In this document: positions 26,863 through 36,227 of the stretch, in pieces
Layout: the number at the start of each line of letters is the position of its first letter
How positions within the stretch are numbered: the stretch's first letter is position 1
Assembly: GCA_964451365.1 (NCBI GenBank)
Contig: CAYVIB010000014.1
Coordinates: 1-64,000, forward strand
Source: CAYVIB01 sp964451365
GTDB lineage: Bacteria; Pseudomonadota; Gammaproteobacteria; Pseudomonadales; Cellvibrionaceae
Reading direction: 5' to 3'
Length of the DNA: 64,000 nucleotides
Program-made: the position numbers and the translations under genes
The notes under the pieces: generated by a model
The model's input: the letters and a program-made list of their open reading frames with translations, nothing else
The model's database searches: none
Told to the model about the DNA's origin: nothing

Positions 26863-28104
26863 TTAAAAGGCGTATCTAAGCTCCAGAAAGGCCCGGGCGT
26901 TGTCCCGGTAAACACCGTATAGTGAATCACCGGCCCCCCGGTACCCCTTGTAACCTGCGCTTACATTCACGTAATCATTAATCGAATATTCACCTTCAAT
27001 TTGATAAAAATAGCTGTCATCGACAAAATAGTAAATTGAAAATACTTCTGCTTTCAGGTAGCCGTTTCTCCAGGCGTCGGCCAAACGAAAACTCATTCCA
27101 CTCGTATTTTTTTCCGGTGCGAACTGGATGAGGTCATTAAAAAAGCCAACCAGGTCATCGCCGCTACCACTTTTCCTGCCCAGCTTTCTGTTATACAAAT
27201 ACTGGATATTCAGGTTTAAATAATCGCCGAACTTACGCTCAATGCCAGCGACCAGGTTATAGTAACGACCGAACCCTGAAGCCCCTGATGAATTCCCATA
27301 ATCTTTAACGGCCATTTCGGCGCGATAGGTATAGCGGCTTATGGCTCCGGCAAAATCCAGGCCTACCATATTCAGTTCCGGATAGCGCAACAACAGTAAC
27401 GGCATTACCGTTTCTTCCAGGGCATAAGCTTCGGGCGTGGAGCTATGACCTTTATAACCGTATACCGACCAATCGAGCGACTTCAATGCGCCGGATATCT
27501 TTACCGCCAGTTCCGGCCTGTTTACCGAAACATCCACATTATCGTTAAGCTGAAAATCAACCCCGAAGCTTTCCGGCAGAACGATATCCGATGGCTCGAA
27601 AGTCACTACCGCAACGAGGTCCAGAGTTAGGTCATACGGTAAAAAATAGCTGACGCCCAATGCATCGCTGCCTTTGCGTTGATCCGCCGATTCAGGCAGT
27701 AGCGTCAGGTAGTTCTTTGAGGAGACGACATCCACGGGGTTAATTCCATCGGCCTTTCCCCAGGAGAATACTTTTCTACCGGCGGTAATATCAAAAGTAT
27801 TACCGCTGTAACGTAAAAAAAGTTCGCCGAGTTGGGAGTTTCCATATCCTTCTCGTTTCACATCGTCGGTTCCCACCCTGCCGTCCATGACTATACTTAG
27901 AGATTCGCTCAGGATCGCTCGTGACTTCACCTGAAACGTCGATCCATAGAAGTCACTCGTGTTATCCAATTCCTCATTTGAAGTGGAATAAACCGTCCTT
28001 ACCGCGTATTTACTGAGCAAATTTACCTCGGCGCCAGTCGTTGGAGCAATAGTGACGACCGATGCCAGAATCCATCGTTGCCATATTCTTTTAGTGCTTA
28101 GCAT
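26863..28104 (-). CDS. Outer-membrane beta-barrel protein (DUF1302-like)
   Basis: A 413-residue protein with a signal peptide (cleaved near residue 25) and alternating beta-strand pattern, ending LELRYAF with the terminal phenylalanine typical of outer-membrane barrels. The DITAGRKVFSWGKADGINPVDVV stretch is typical of DUF1302-like proteins, which occur with MMPL exporters and LolA-like proteins. It is the last gene of the long leftward operon, 8 bp after the LolA-like gene. It is likely the outer-membrane partner of the MMPL protein. Confidence 0.78.
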   Translation of the reverse strand: MLSTKRIWQRWILASVVTIAPTTGAEVNLLSKYAVRTVYSTSNEELDNTSDFYGSTFQVKSRAILSESLSIVMDGRVGTDDVKREGYGNSQLGELFLRYSGNTFDITAGRKVFSWGKADGINPVDVVSSKNYLTLLPESADQRKGSDALGVSYFLPYDLTLDLVAVVTFEPSDIVLPESFGVDFQLNDNVDVSVNRPELAVKISGALKSLDWSVYGYKGHSSTPEAYALEETVMPLLLLRYPELNMVGLDFAGAISRYTYRAEMAVKDYGNSSGASGFGRYYNLVAGIERKFGDYLNLNIQYLYNRKLGRKSGSGDDLVGFFNDLIQFAPEKNTSGMSFRLADAWRNGYLKAEVFSIYYFVDDSYFYQIEGEYSINDYVNVSAGYKGYRGAGDSLYGVYRDNARAFLELRYAF

Positions 28105-28112
28105 TAATGCCC

Positions 28113-28913
28113 TTAAAAACGTTCGAGATTTCTTTTACTAAACGTGCGCTCGGAAAGGGCAAAATCAGTAGTGAAGTCGACAACCTTGATAAGGGTCCTG
28201 TGACCGGTTTGGAGATTATTCATACTGCGACTCGTCGCCAGCCACCTGTTATCCCGTTCATGAATTAACTTCAGTTCTTTTACTTCCTGGACCTTTAGCA
28301 AGTCCGACCGGTCATCGTAGTATTCAACCTTGATCTCGTGGAAGCTTTCCTTATCGATCCACATCTTCTTTAAAGAATAGCCATAGTCTCTGAGGATGCC
28401 TTCGTTTGTCGGCGTCGCTTCGACGATGTAGCAGTCAAAACCCTCCACGGATTCCGCTCCGAGCATCTTGTAGGTATAGCGTGCGACCTTGGGTGGCAAC
28501 ATATCGCCGTACGCAAAATCGGAACCTATAAAGCTGTCTTTTTTATTACTTGAAACAAGTCGCCGGGACTTGAACAGTGCGGGCAGGTAAATCCACAAGT
28601 CGTCTTCCGCGCTACTATGCTCCAGTTGAAGGAATGCCGTCCCCCTGACATCCGCCGGTTCCATGAAGCGAACCAACATGTTGGAATCAATACCGTTTTC
28701 CTGAAGAGCCGATACAACATTGAGTTTCCGTTCCCGCACCTCGTTGCGACTGTTTACCAGCTTCATTTCTACCGTCTGCTGAATTTTCGGCAGCTTCGAG
28801 GAATAATAGTTTTTTTCCATAATACTTATCGCATCCGGCGGTGCTTCGGCATGCGAGACGATACGCAGCATTATCCCTGCAACAAATAGTGTGAAAGCCA
28901 ACCAATGTTTCAT
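28113..28913 (-). CDS. LolA-like outer-membrane lipoprotein-sorting protein
   Basis: A 266-residue periplasmic protein with a signal peptide (cleaved near SHAEA). It has the LolA-like fold pattern seen in MMPL-linked proteins: RGTAFLQLEHSSAEDDLWIYLP, FKSRRLVSSNKKDSFIGSDFAYGDM and KMWIDKESFHEIKVEYYD. The start codon overlaps the MMPL stop by 4 bp, so they are translationally coupled. It probably carries a hydrophobic cargo (lipid or conjugate) between the exporter and the outer membrane. Cargo unknown. Confidence 0.82.
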   Translation of the reverse strand: MKHWLAFTLFVAGIMLRIVSHAEAPPDAISIMEKNYYSSKLPKIQQTVEMKLVNSRNEVRERKLNVVSALQENGIDSNMLVRFMEPADVRGTAFLQLEHSSAEDDLWIYLPALFKSRRLVSSNKKDSFIGSDFAYGDMLPPKVARYTYKMLGAESVEGFDCYIVEATPTNEGILRDYGYSLKKMWIDKESFHEIKVEYYDDRSDLLKVQEVKELKLIHERDNRWLATSRSMNNLQTGHRTLIKVVDFTTDFALSERTFSKRNLERF

Positions 28914-31297
28914 GCCTGAGCCACCCTCTCGCTTATCGGTTGTTTGTAATCGACGAACATGAACCTCGGCCTGAATATCACTGTCATGGCGCGCAGGAAG
29001 ATAATTGCGGTAAAGGCACTGACAAACATGGTGGCCATCACCATAATTCCAAGTCTGGAATAAAAAGCAAAGCCGGAGGTAAGGAGCAGGGAATAGCCAG
29101 CTGCGATTGAGAGAGCCACATAAATAATAGCCTTACCCGACGTTGTCAGTGAATTATGGGTGGCCTGCCTGAGATCCCCCGTTCTGCTGATTTCCTCCCT
29201 GAAACGAAAAAGCAGGTACAGCTCATAATCGGCGCCAATACCAATGGCCATGGCCGCGGTCGTCATCGTACCCATATCCAGGGGCACGCCAAACCATCCC
29301 ATAATGCCGAAGTTTGCCGTTACGACAACCAGTAAAGGCAGCGTCACAAAGATTCCACCAACGAATGACTTAAGAATGAGCGTGCTCAGTACGAAAACGA
29401 CAATTGCCATCTGCGCGACATTTTTTAACTTGCCTACAGTCAGAGCGTCGTTACCAGCAATAGTCTGAGGCAAACTTCCTCCCATCCGCACGGTCACATC
29501 CGCCGGAAAGTGGGTTTCAATGATATTCGATACCTGGTTATCGATGCTTTTCACATAGTTCGTACTATCCGTTTTGAGGAAAACCCAAATCGCGGCACTT
29601 GAATAGTCGGAATTGACATAACTGTCAAAATCCTGGGGACTACCCGACAAGCTGTAAAGGAAGAGATACTGGGCGATCAGGTCCCGCGTCCCGGGAATGC
29701 TCAGGTAAGCATCGCTGTCACCATTCATCGAATAATTGATCCGTTTGACCAGGTCGGCAATGGACTGGGTCTTACCGACTTCTTCCTGCTGGTTAAGAAA
29801 CTCCTGGAGCTTTGCAATTCCATTCAGGACAGCCGGTTCCTTTAACGCGCCCTCAGGTCCCTCCACGAGGAAATATATGGTATTTGTTCCCCCAAATCGT
29901 TCATTAATCGCTGAATCGTGAATACGGACGATGCTCGATGGTTCGCTGTAGTTCTTGAGGCTGTTATCAATCTCCAGGCGAATCGCCCCCAGGGAAATGA
30001 CCCCTAGGACCGCCAGGCTGATCGCAATCACGTATACGGCCTGTCCACCCGATATTTTCTCGGCAAGATAGGCCAGCGCCCTGGTCAAAACACCATCTTC
30101 TTTTTGGGTCTCCAACGATTTCATCTTCGGCGGGGGAAGCAGTGCCCGCAACGCGGGTACAAAAGTCATTTCCAGGATCAGAATAGAAATTATCCCCGCG
30201 CCGGCAAACACACCGAAGTGCTTCACCACGGAAACTTTGTAGGTGGCCAGGGTAAAAAAGGATATGGCGGCGATCAATCCGGCAATGAACATAACCGGAC
30301 CTACCCGAGCTATCGATTCCACGATGGCGAGCCTGCTGATATCCCTGGCGTTCATCCCATGGTAGGTAGAATTGCGGTGAAGCTTCTCATATTCTTCATA
30401 GTACCGCTTGAGAATCTGGATGGCGTGCCCGGCGGCGACAGCCATTATCAATATTGGCGTTGTGGTATTCATGCCGTCCATATGAACGCCAATGAGCCCC
30501 ATAAATCCAAGGGACCACAATACACTGAGAATCGCGGTTACAATCGGCAGAATCATCCCCTGGAAACTTCTGAAAGATATGTACTGGATTATCATGATCA
30601 GTAACATCGCGGCACCGAAGAACAGCGGCATCTTCATCATATGATGCTCAAACCAGGCGAAATCCACCGGTAAACCCGCCATATATATATCAACCAGATC
30701 GCTGTCGTAGCCGGCCACAATGTCATCGAGTTTATTTTTAATGACCGTGTAGGTGGGTTTTGCCGGATCAATTTTGAAATCCGCAATGATTGCCGCGGCC
30801 TTGCCATCAGGAGAAACCAGCGAATTTATATAGATGGGATTATTGTCAATCCTGGCTTTGAGAGCGGCCATTTCCTGCTCGGTCCGCGGAACTGTTTCCA
30901 TAACACGTTCAACGACCAGTTCGTCCCCGTTTCCGCGGATATCTTTTACTTTCTTCGCCGCGATACTAAGAATATTGTGCCGTATCGCCTCCGGCATGGC
31001 TTCAATTTTCCGCTGCAGGTCATCAACAATGGCCAGCACTTCCGGCTGATAGATATCGCCACTTTTGGGTACCACGCTGACAATGAGCACGTTTCTCCCG
31101 CCAAAAACTTCTTCCAGTTTTTTCGTAGCCTGGACGTATTCATGTGATTGTGGGATCCAGGTGTTCTGGTCCATATCGATTTTAAGATCCATCAGATTGG
31201 ATGCCAGGAAAACAGTAGCCAGGAGAACCAGAAATATCGTGGTATATCGATACTTGATTACTTGATTGACATAGGCTTTAAAAGAATCACTCAACAT
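28910..31297 (-). CDS. MMPL/RND-type exporter
   Basis: A 795-residue inner-membrane protein with the two-fold MMPL layout: one membrane helix, a large periplasmic loop, five helices, then the same again (12 in total). Recognisable helices include the FLASNLMDLKIDMDQNTWIP start and GTMTTAAMAIGIGADYELYLLFRFREE. Members move lipids, hopanoids or hydrophobic natural products. With its LolA-like and barrel partners downstream, it could span the envelope. Its place in one operon with pstSCAB and ArsI-like genes points to a metalloid-linked cargo such as an arsenolipid, but this is inference. Confidence 0.85.
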   Translation of the reverse strand: MLSDSFKAYVNQVIKYRYTTIFLVLLATVFLASNLMDLKIDMDQNTWIPQSHEYVQATKKLEEVFGGRNVLIVSVVPKSGDIYQPEVLAIVDDLQRKIEAMPEAIRHNILSIAAKKVKDIRGNGDELVVERVMETVPRTEQEMAALKARIDNNPIYINSLVSPDGKAAAIIADFKIDPAKPTYTVIKNKLDDIVAGYDSDLVDIYMAGLPVDFAWFEHHMMKMPLFFGAAMLLIMIIQYISFRSFQGMILPIVTAILSVLWSLGFMGLIGVHMDGMNTTTPILIMAVAAGHAIQILKRYYEEYEKLHRNSTYHGMNARDISRLAIVESIARVGPVMFIAGLIAAISFFTLATYKVSVVKHFGVFAGAGIISILILEMTFVPALRALLPPPKMKSLETQKEDGVLTRALAYLAEKISGGQAVYVIAISLAVLGVISLGAIRLEIDNSLKNYSEPSSIVRIHDSAINERFGGTNTIYFLVEGPEGALKEPAVLNGIAKLQEFLNQQEEVGKTQSIADLVKRINYSMNGDSDAYLSIPGTRDLIAQYLFLYSLSGSPQDFDSYVNSDYSSAAIWVFLKTDSTNYVKSIDNQVSNIIETHFPADVTVRMGGSLPQTIAGNDALTVGKLKNVAQMAIVVFVLSTLILKSFVGGIFVTLPLLVVVTANFGIMGWFGVPLDMGTMTTAAMAIGIGADYELYLLFRFREEISRTGDLRQATHNSLTTSGKAIIYVALSIAAGYSLLLTSGFAFYSRLGIMVMATMFVSAFTAIIFLRAMTVIFRPRFMFVDYKQPISERVAQA

Positions 31298-31331
31298 GGT
31301 TATTTACCCAACTGGTTCATTGCAATGGAAT

Positions 31332-32216
31332 TTAGTCGTAGGCCAGATACGTTCTGGCGATCTCCGTCTTGGGGCGTTTGAAAAAATTGCTTACTTTGTC
31401 AAACTCAACCAGCTTTCCGTGTCCGTTCATTTTCCAGAATAACGCGATATAATCCGCAACCCTTCTGGCTTGGGACAGATTATGGGTTACCATGATGATC
31501 GTCATTCGCTTGGCCAGCTCCCTGGTCAGCTCTTCGATCTTCTTGGTCGCTATCGGGTCCAGGGCACTGCAGGGTTCATCCATTAGAAGGACTGTAGGTT
31601 CGAGTACGAGCGCCCTCGCCAGGCACAGCCGCTGCTGCTGTCCCCCGGATAGCGAAAGCGCGCTGTCTTTCAATCGATCTTTTACCTCCGACCAAAGCCC
31701 GACGTCTGACAGAGCTTTTTCGATTCTTACAGCGGTTTCGTATTTGTCGCTGATACCGTGTTCCCGCAGTGGAAACTCAAGGTTTTTCCAGATGGAAAAT
31801 GGAAAGGGATTAGGCTTTTGGAACAGCATACCCACATGTCTTCTCAGAAGATTCGCCTTTTTACTGTAAATATGCTTATCCCATTCAAACTGGATATCCC
31901 CTGTCACAACACAGCCCGGAACAAGATCGGTAAGCTTGTTTATGCAGGACAAAAAACTCGACTTTCCGCATCCCGAAGGACCAATAATTGCTGTGATAGC
32001 GTTGCTCATAATCTTTAATGATATCCCTTCAATAATTCGGGTTTTTCCGTAATCAATACTTATATCCTGCAGTTCGATACAACAGTAATCGCTGGGCATG
32101 CAGTTGCTGCAGTCCTGGTTGACGAGAAGATCACGACTCCCACAGGTAACACTTCGGTGATGCCTGGTATCCGTTTCGAGCTCCGCCGTTCCTATCTCCA
32201 CTTCTTGTAGATCCAT
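31332..32216 (-). CDS. pstB: Phosphate ABC transporter ATPase PstB with Cys-rich N-terminal extension
   Basis: ATP-hydrolysing subunit of the high-affinity phosphate importer. Walker A GPSGCGKSS, the Q-loop FQKPNPFPFS typical of PstB, signature LSGGQQQRLCLARAL and Walker B VLLMDEPCSALDP are intact. The ATG at 32216 is preferred over a GTG six bases upstream because of the AAGGG spacing. About 45 residues precede the usual PstB start, with cysteines at 25, 36, 39, 45 and 46, a feature I do not know from standard PstB. It might sense As(III). Confidence 0.9.
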   Translation of the reverse strand: MDLQEVEIGTAELETDTRHHRSVTCGSRDLLVNQDCSNCMPSDYCCIELQDISIDYGKTRIIEGISLKIMSNAITAIIGPSGCGKSSFLSCINKLTDLVPGCVVTGDIQFEWDKHIYSKKANLLRRHVGMLFQKPNPFPFSIWKNLEFPLREHGISDKYETAVRIEKALSDVGLWSEVKDRLKDSALSLSGGQQQRLCLARALVLEPTVLLMDEPCSALDPIATKKIEELTRELAKRMTIIMVTHNLSQARRVADYIALFWKMNGHGKLVEFDKVSNFFKRPKTEIARTYLAYD

Positions 32217-32221
32217 ATTCA

Positions 32222-33100
32222 CTACCCTTTAATCAGTCTGCCTTGCAACCAACTGATAATTAAGTTTATTAAAATGCTCAAAAGAGCCAGCACCAGGAGC
32301 AACACAAAAGCCGCTCCGTATGCGGCTTCAGTACCACCGGGGACATTGGTTGCCAACTCGTAAATGTGAACGGATATCGATCGACCAGAATCCGCAATTC
32401 CGCTGGGCATGCGGTCAGAGTATCCGCTGGTGAAAAGTAATAATGCAGTTTCAGCGATTGCGCGCGTTAAGCCTAATATTGTCCCGGCAACAAGGGCGGG
32501 CAATACCACAGGCACGGTAACCTTAAACAGGATCGATACTCTCGACATGCAAAGTGCCGCTCCAGATATTCTGTATTGATCACCAACCGAGGTCAGGGCG
32601 GAGCACATGCTCCGGCACAACGTTGGCAAAATCATGCAAGCAAGGGTTAACCCTCCCGCCTGGATGGAATATCCCATTTCCAATGTGCGGCAAAAAAATG
32701 CCAGGCCGAACAAACCAAAAACCACTGATGGAACACCCGCCAGGATATCGAGACTCGCCCGTACCGCAATGGCAAACTTTGATGTGTAGTGAAGATACTC
32801 GGTGAGAAGAACCGCCGTAAAAAAAGCAAGGGGCACGGCCGTAGTCAGGCTGACTGACACTATCAGCGATGTCGATACCAATATTGATTTAATTCCGCCG
32901 GAACGGCCCGAATCGGTTGGGTTGGTCAGGATAAAATCCAACGATATTTTCTTATATCCATGAGCAACAATTTCCAATACCGGAAGAAGGAGAATGCCGA
33001 TAATGACAAAGGCAAGTGCGTAAACCGCGATGGTTTCAACACCATTACGTGTGATACTGATCCCGCGAATTGGCGAGACGGAGTCACTGATTACCAGCAA
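32222..33100 (-). CDS. pstA: Phosphate ABC transporter permease PstA
   Basis: A 292-residue inner-membrane permease with about six membrane helices and the binding-protein-dependent transport motif around SMCSALTSVGDQYRISGAALCMSR. The start is a TTG with an AAGGA ribosome site, and the first 17 bases overlap the end of pstC, so coupling is likely. No ATG is available early in the frame. Forms the channel with PstC. Confidence 0.9.
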   Translation of the reverse strand: MLVISDSVSPIRGISITRNGVETIAVYALAFVIIGILLLPVLEIVAHGYKKISLDFILTNPTDSGRSGGIKSILVSTSLIVSVSLTTAVPLAFFTAVLLTEYLHYTSKFAIAVRASLDILAGVPSVVFGLFGLAFFCRTLEMGYSIQAGGLTLACMILPTLCRSMCSALTSVGDQYRISGAALCMSRVSILFKVTVPVVLPALVAGTILGLTRAIAETALLLFTSGYSDRMPSGIADSGRSISVHIYELATNVPGGTEAAYGAAFVLLLVLALLSILINLIISWLQGRLIKG

Positions 33101-34007
33101 AATTTAAATCCTTCTGAGCTTTATGTGTCATCAATTCACACAGTACGACAAGCCCCGTAACGACCAACAGCACCATCAGGCCGGTGACAAACAATGAGGA
33201 CCGATGATCCCCCATTGCATAAGGCATTTCCAGCGCGATGTTAGCCGTCAACGCGCGTCCCGAATCAAAAATGGAACCCGGCAGCTCGACAACGTTTCCA
33301 CATACCATCAGCACCACCATTGTCTCTCCGACGGCACGGGTAATTCCCAATATGACCGCCATGAACACACCGGGTCCCGCGGTAGGCAAGGCAACTTTTT
33401 GTATCAGGGGAAGCTTCCGGACTCCCAGCGCCACGGCTCCCTGTATATGCGAAAAGGGAACCGCCTTTAGAGCACTTATTGTCAAAATCGCGATTGTTGG
33501 GAAAACCATTATTGCCAGCACAATAATGCCCGAAAATAAACTTACGCCCGGCGCCTGGATCTTGTTAACAAGGGGAACTACAACGACCAAACCCCAAAAC
33601 CCGTAGATTACCGTGGGTATGGAGGCGATGACATCGACCAGCCTTGTCAATATTTCCTTGAAAAACCCCTGGGCGTAGAAGACATTGAAAACCGCATAGA
33701 TAACCGCAAGCGGAGTTGCCAGAACAACCGAACCCAAGGTGACAATCAGGCTTGCCACCACCATTGGCAACAAATTGTAATCACCGTCAAGGGGCCACCA
33801 GCCATCGCCCGTGAAGAACGCCGACAATCCTTCATTGGTTAGAAAGCTCCAACTTTCGTAGATCAAAAACCAAAGAATTAGCAGCATTATCAGTGACGCC
33901 ACGATGGCGCACAAAACCAGGACTCCGAAAAAGCTCTTATCAATAATCGCCTGACCAAGCAGACCAGTCTTGAAACGTTCTCCTACTGTTTCCACGGGCC
34001 TCTTCAT
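33084..34007 (-). CDS. pstC: Phosphate ABC transporter permease PstC
   Basis: A 307-residue permease with six predicted membrane helices, including VDVIASIPTVIYGFWGLVVV and the EAA-type loop around ALKAVPFSHIQGAVALGVRK. It pairs with PstA to carry phosphate bound by PstS. Pst systems discriminate well between phosphate and arsenate, and pst genes occur in other arsenic islands, which fits this context. Confidence 0.9.
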   Translation of the reverse strand: MKRPVETVGERFKTGLLGQAIIDKSFFGVLVLCAIVASLIMLLILWFLIYESWSFLTNEGLSAFFTGDGWWPLDGDYNLLPMVVASLIVTLGSVVLATPLAVIYAVFNVFYAQGFFKEILTRLVDVIASIPTVIYGFWGLVVVVPLVNKIQAPGVSLFSGIIVLAIMVFPTIAILTISALKAVPFSHIQGAVALGVRKLPLIQKVALPTAGPGVFMAVILGITRAVGETMVVLMVCGNVVELPGSIFDSGRALTANIALEMPYAMGDHRSSLFVTGLMVLLVVTGLVVLCELMTHKAQKDLNFAGNQ

Positions 34008-34032
34008 ACTCTATGCTTTCCCGGCCTATAAG

Positions 34033-34878
34033 CTATTCTGCCGACGAAACCAGTGGCTCGGCATTATTTGTCTTAATAAAATAGTGTGCATTGAATATCG
34101 GAGCCGTCACTTCGGAGTTCACGTAGTCAATAAATTCACGCGCCGCGACCGGAAGGTTCTCCTTATAAATGAGGTTGAGTTCGCGACTTATGTTGTATGA
34201 ACCATCCCGGAGAGTGGCTGTTGAAGCCTCGGTGCCGTTTAGTTTCAGGATCTTTATCGCGGCATGGTTTGAAGTCGCCTCGTATTCAGCGGCACCGATG
34301 GAAACATAACCAATTGCGTTTGGATTACCCGCAACAGTCTGAATGCCCTGCTGGTTATCGCCTATAACAACATTTGCCCGAATCTCCCGATTGTTCAGGC
34401 CGAAGTGCTCCGTGAATATTTCCAGCGTCGAGCGCCCTTCCGCTTTGTTCACAACAGTGATGTTCCCATCCAGGCCACTCAAGTCCGACCAGTTTGTAAT
34501 ATCTCCCTTGTAAACCGCGACCACATCCCGGCTGGATATATTCTCCAAGGGGTTGGCACTGTTCACAATCAACGATATTCCATCAATCGCAATAGTGGAA
34601 AATCTGACATCCGATTCGGAATCCTTGAGCTTGCGGCTGACCATGCCAATATCGGATATACCTGTTCGCACATCCATCAGCCCCTTCGAAGTGCCGCCTG
34701 ATTGCACATCTATCCTTATCCCTTCTCTGGTTGCCTCATACTGTTTGGCTATTTCAGCAATCAGCGGCGCAATCGTACTGGAACCGGTAATAGTGATAAC
34801 CTGTTCATCGGATTTGGATCCACATCCAACAAGTGGCAGGCTTGCAAAAACGGCAAACAAAATTCCTATTATTCTCAT
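34033..34878 (-). CDS. pstS: Phosphate-binding lipoprotein PstS
   Basis: A 281-residue periplasmic phosphate-binding protein. The lipobox is LVGC (lipidated C19), followed by a short Ser/Lys linker. Phosphate-contact motifs ITGSSTIAPLI, DVQSGGTSKGLMDV and NKAEGRSTLEIF are clear. It starts one base after the preceding VOC gene ends. Whether this PstS favours phosphate strongly over arsenate cannot be judged by eye. Confidence 0.9.
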   Translation of the reverse strand: MRIIGILFAVFASLPLVGCGSKSDEQVITITGSSTIAPLIAEIAKQYEATREGIRIDVQSGGTSKGLMDVRTGISDIGMVSRKLKDSESDVRFSTIAIDGISLIVNSANPLENISSRDVVAVYKGDITNWSDLSGLDGNITVVNKAEGRSTLEIFTEHFGLNNREIRANVVIGDNQQGIQTVAGNPNAIGYVSIGAAEYEATSNHAAIKILKLNGTEASTATLRDGSYNISRELNLIYKENLPVAAREFIDYVNSEVTAPIFNAHYFIKTNNAEPLVSSAE

Positions 34879-34879
34879 T

Positions 34880-35380
34880 TTATTCCCCGGTCAAAATAGT
34901 ACGCTCAAACTCCTGATGGCAAATGCAATCCGCGCCACATCCCTGATCACTTTCAGGATTGGTGGTTACGAATATCTCCCAACGAGTGCCATCGGGATCG
35001 GCAACCCAGAGCTTATCCTGTACCGCATAGCAGCACTCGGCGCCTTCCTCTGTAATAATCTTGAACTTCGAATCACGCAGCTTTTCGAACATTTCCTGCA
35101 CGACCCGTGTACTCTTCACCTGGATACCCAGATGCCCCTGAATGGTCGTATCACCCGGATTTTCATTCAGGGATATATTGAGCGGAGGCTCGGTCAAGTC
35201 GAACTTGGCATATCCTTCACGATACTTAACCGGATCCTGCCCAAAGAAATGACGATAAAACTCTACTGAACTGTGAATATCCGAGACATTCAGGGCGACA
35301 TGAATTCGCTCTTCACCAGGAAAGTTAGCGACACTTTTCATATACTTTTCCGGGGTAGTGTTTTCTTGTGCTGCAGTCAT
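34880..35380 (-). CDS. arsI: ArsI-like VOC protein (paralogue C), full metal site
   Basis: A 166-residue VOC protein of the ArsI/CadI family. All expected features are present: H27 (RIHVAL), H83 (GHLGIQ), E135 (WEIFVT) as metal ligands, and the vicinal C116-C117 pair (ECCYAVQDKLW) that binds trivalent arsenic. The C-terminus ends with CGADCICH, giving three more cysteines. A working C-As bond lyase is plausible. It is the second gene of the long operon. Confidence 0.83.
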   Translation of the reverse strand: MTAAQENTTPEKYMKSVANFPGEERIHVALNVSDIHSSVEFYRHFFGQDPVKYREGYAKFDLTEPPLNISLNENPGDTTIQGHLGIQVKSTRVVQEMFEKLRDSKFKIITEEGAECCYAVQDKLWVADPDGTRWEIFVTTNPESDQGCGADCICHQEFERTILTGE

Positions 35381-35410
35381 GGCATAAATTCCTTTCAGAG
35401 TAAAATTGAT

Positions 35411-35977
35411 TTAAGCGCGCTTTTTCCAATTACAACCATCTGTCTCCGGGTCGTAGCAAATGCAGGTTAATCCACACCCCTGCTCCGCCTCGTTATCCGT
35501 GACGACAAAGAACTCCCAATGATTTCCGTCCGGATCAACCACCCATCCTTTATCCTGTACCGCGTGACAACACGCAACCTGCGTTTCGGTGGCTTCGACT
35601 TTCAAACCCGCTTCCGATATTCTCTTGAGCGCCGCGCTCACTGCTTCCACACTTTTCATTTCAATGCCGAAATGACCATCATTGTCGACAATTTCCTCCG
35701 AATGTTCATTAATGGTGAAATTGACTGATGGAACCTCCGGCTCCCATTTGGCGTAATCGTCCTTCATTACTTTAGGATTTTGATTAAAGAGAACGCGGTA
35801 AAATGCTACCGAGCGTTTTAGATCACGGACATTAATACTTAAGTGAACCCGGCTGTTATTGGGAAAATCGACAGCGCTGGGTTTGTGCTGAACTTCATCC
35901 CCAAGAGGTTGTGGACAACATCCTGTTGAAGACTGCGCTTTTGCCTTGGCATTTTTTTCAATTTGGGATACGAGCAT
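35411..35977 (-). CDS. arsI: ArsI-like VOC protein (paralogue D), full metal site
   Basis: A 188-residue VOC protein; the start ATG at 35977 is chosen because GAGGAG lies 6 bases before it, instead of an ATG 27 bp upstream. H45, H102, E155 and the C136-C137 pair (ACCHAVQDKGW) are all in place. A CC pair at 20-21 and a C-terminal CGLTCICYDPETDGC add further cysteines. First gene of the nine-gene leftward operon that continues to pstSCAB and the MMPL genes. Confidence 0.83.
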   Translation of the reverse strand: MLVSQIEKNAKAKAQSSTGCCPQPLGDEVQHKPSAVDFPNNSRVHLSINVRDLKRSVAFYRVLFNQNPKVMKDDYAKWEPEVPSVNFTINEHSEEIVDNDGHFGIEMKSVEAVSAALKRISEAGLKVEATETQVACCHAVQDKGWVVDPDGNHWEFFVVTDNEAEQGCGLTCICYDPETDGCNWKKRA

Positions 35978-36227
35978 TACCAGCTCCTCTAAGAATGAAA
36001 ACAAGAAGTGTTATATTTGCAACTCAGTATATGGTTGCCTAAAAACCCGGGGAACTGTCCGTTTGGGTAGGTAGGAATTCCATCGAAAATTAAAAAAATA
36101 TGCGGGCACGATCAGTCTGTTCGCACAGAAAAAATGAGGATGATCCAGCTGCCAGAAGCAAGTTTATTGGCAAGGATGATCGCACCAAAATGATGCCATC
36201 CGGCAAGGGAAAATGTAATGCTGAAAA
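35978..36227. other. Promoter region of the long arsenic/Pst operon
   Basis: A 250-bp AT-rich stretch with no gene. Reading leftward, it holds motif site 3 (36055-36070) and a TATACT at about 36025-36030 that is a good -10 candidate for the operon starting at 35977. Confidence 0.5.
36055..36070. promoter_or_regulatory. Cluster-wide 16-bp motif, site 3
   Basis: CTGTCCGTTTGGGTAG; its reverse complement CTACCCAAACGGACAG fits the consensus of the other three sites. It lies 78 bp upstream of the start of the long operon. Confidence 0.5.
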
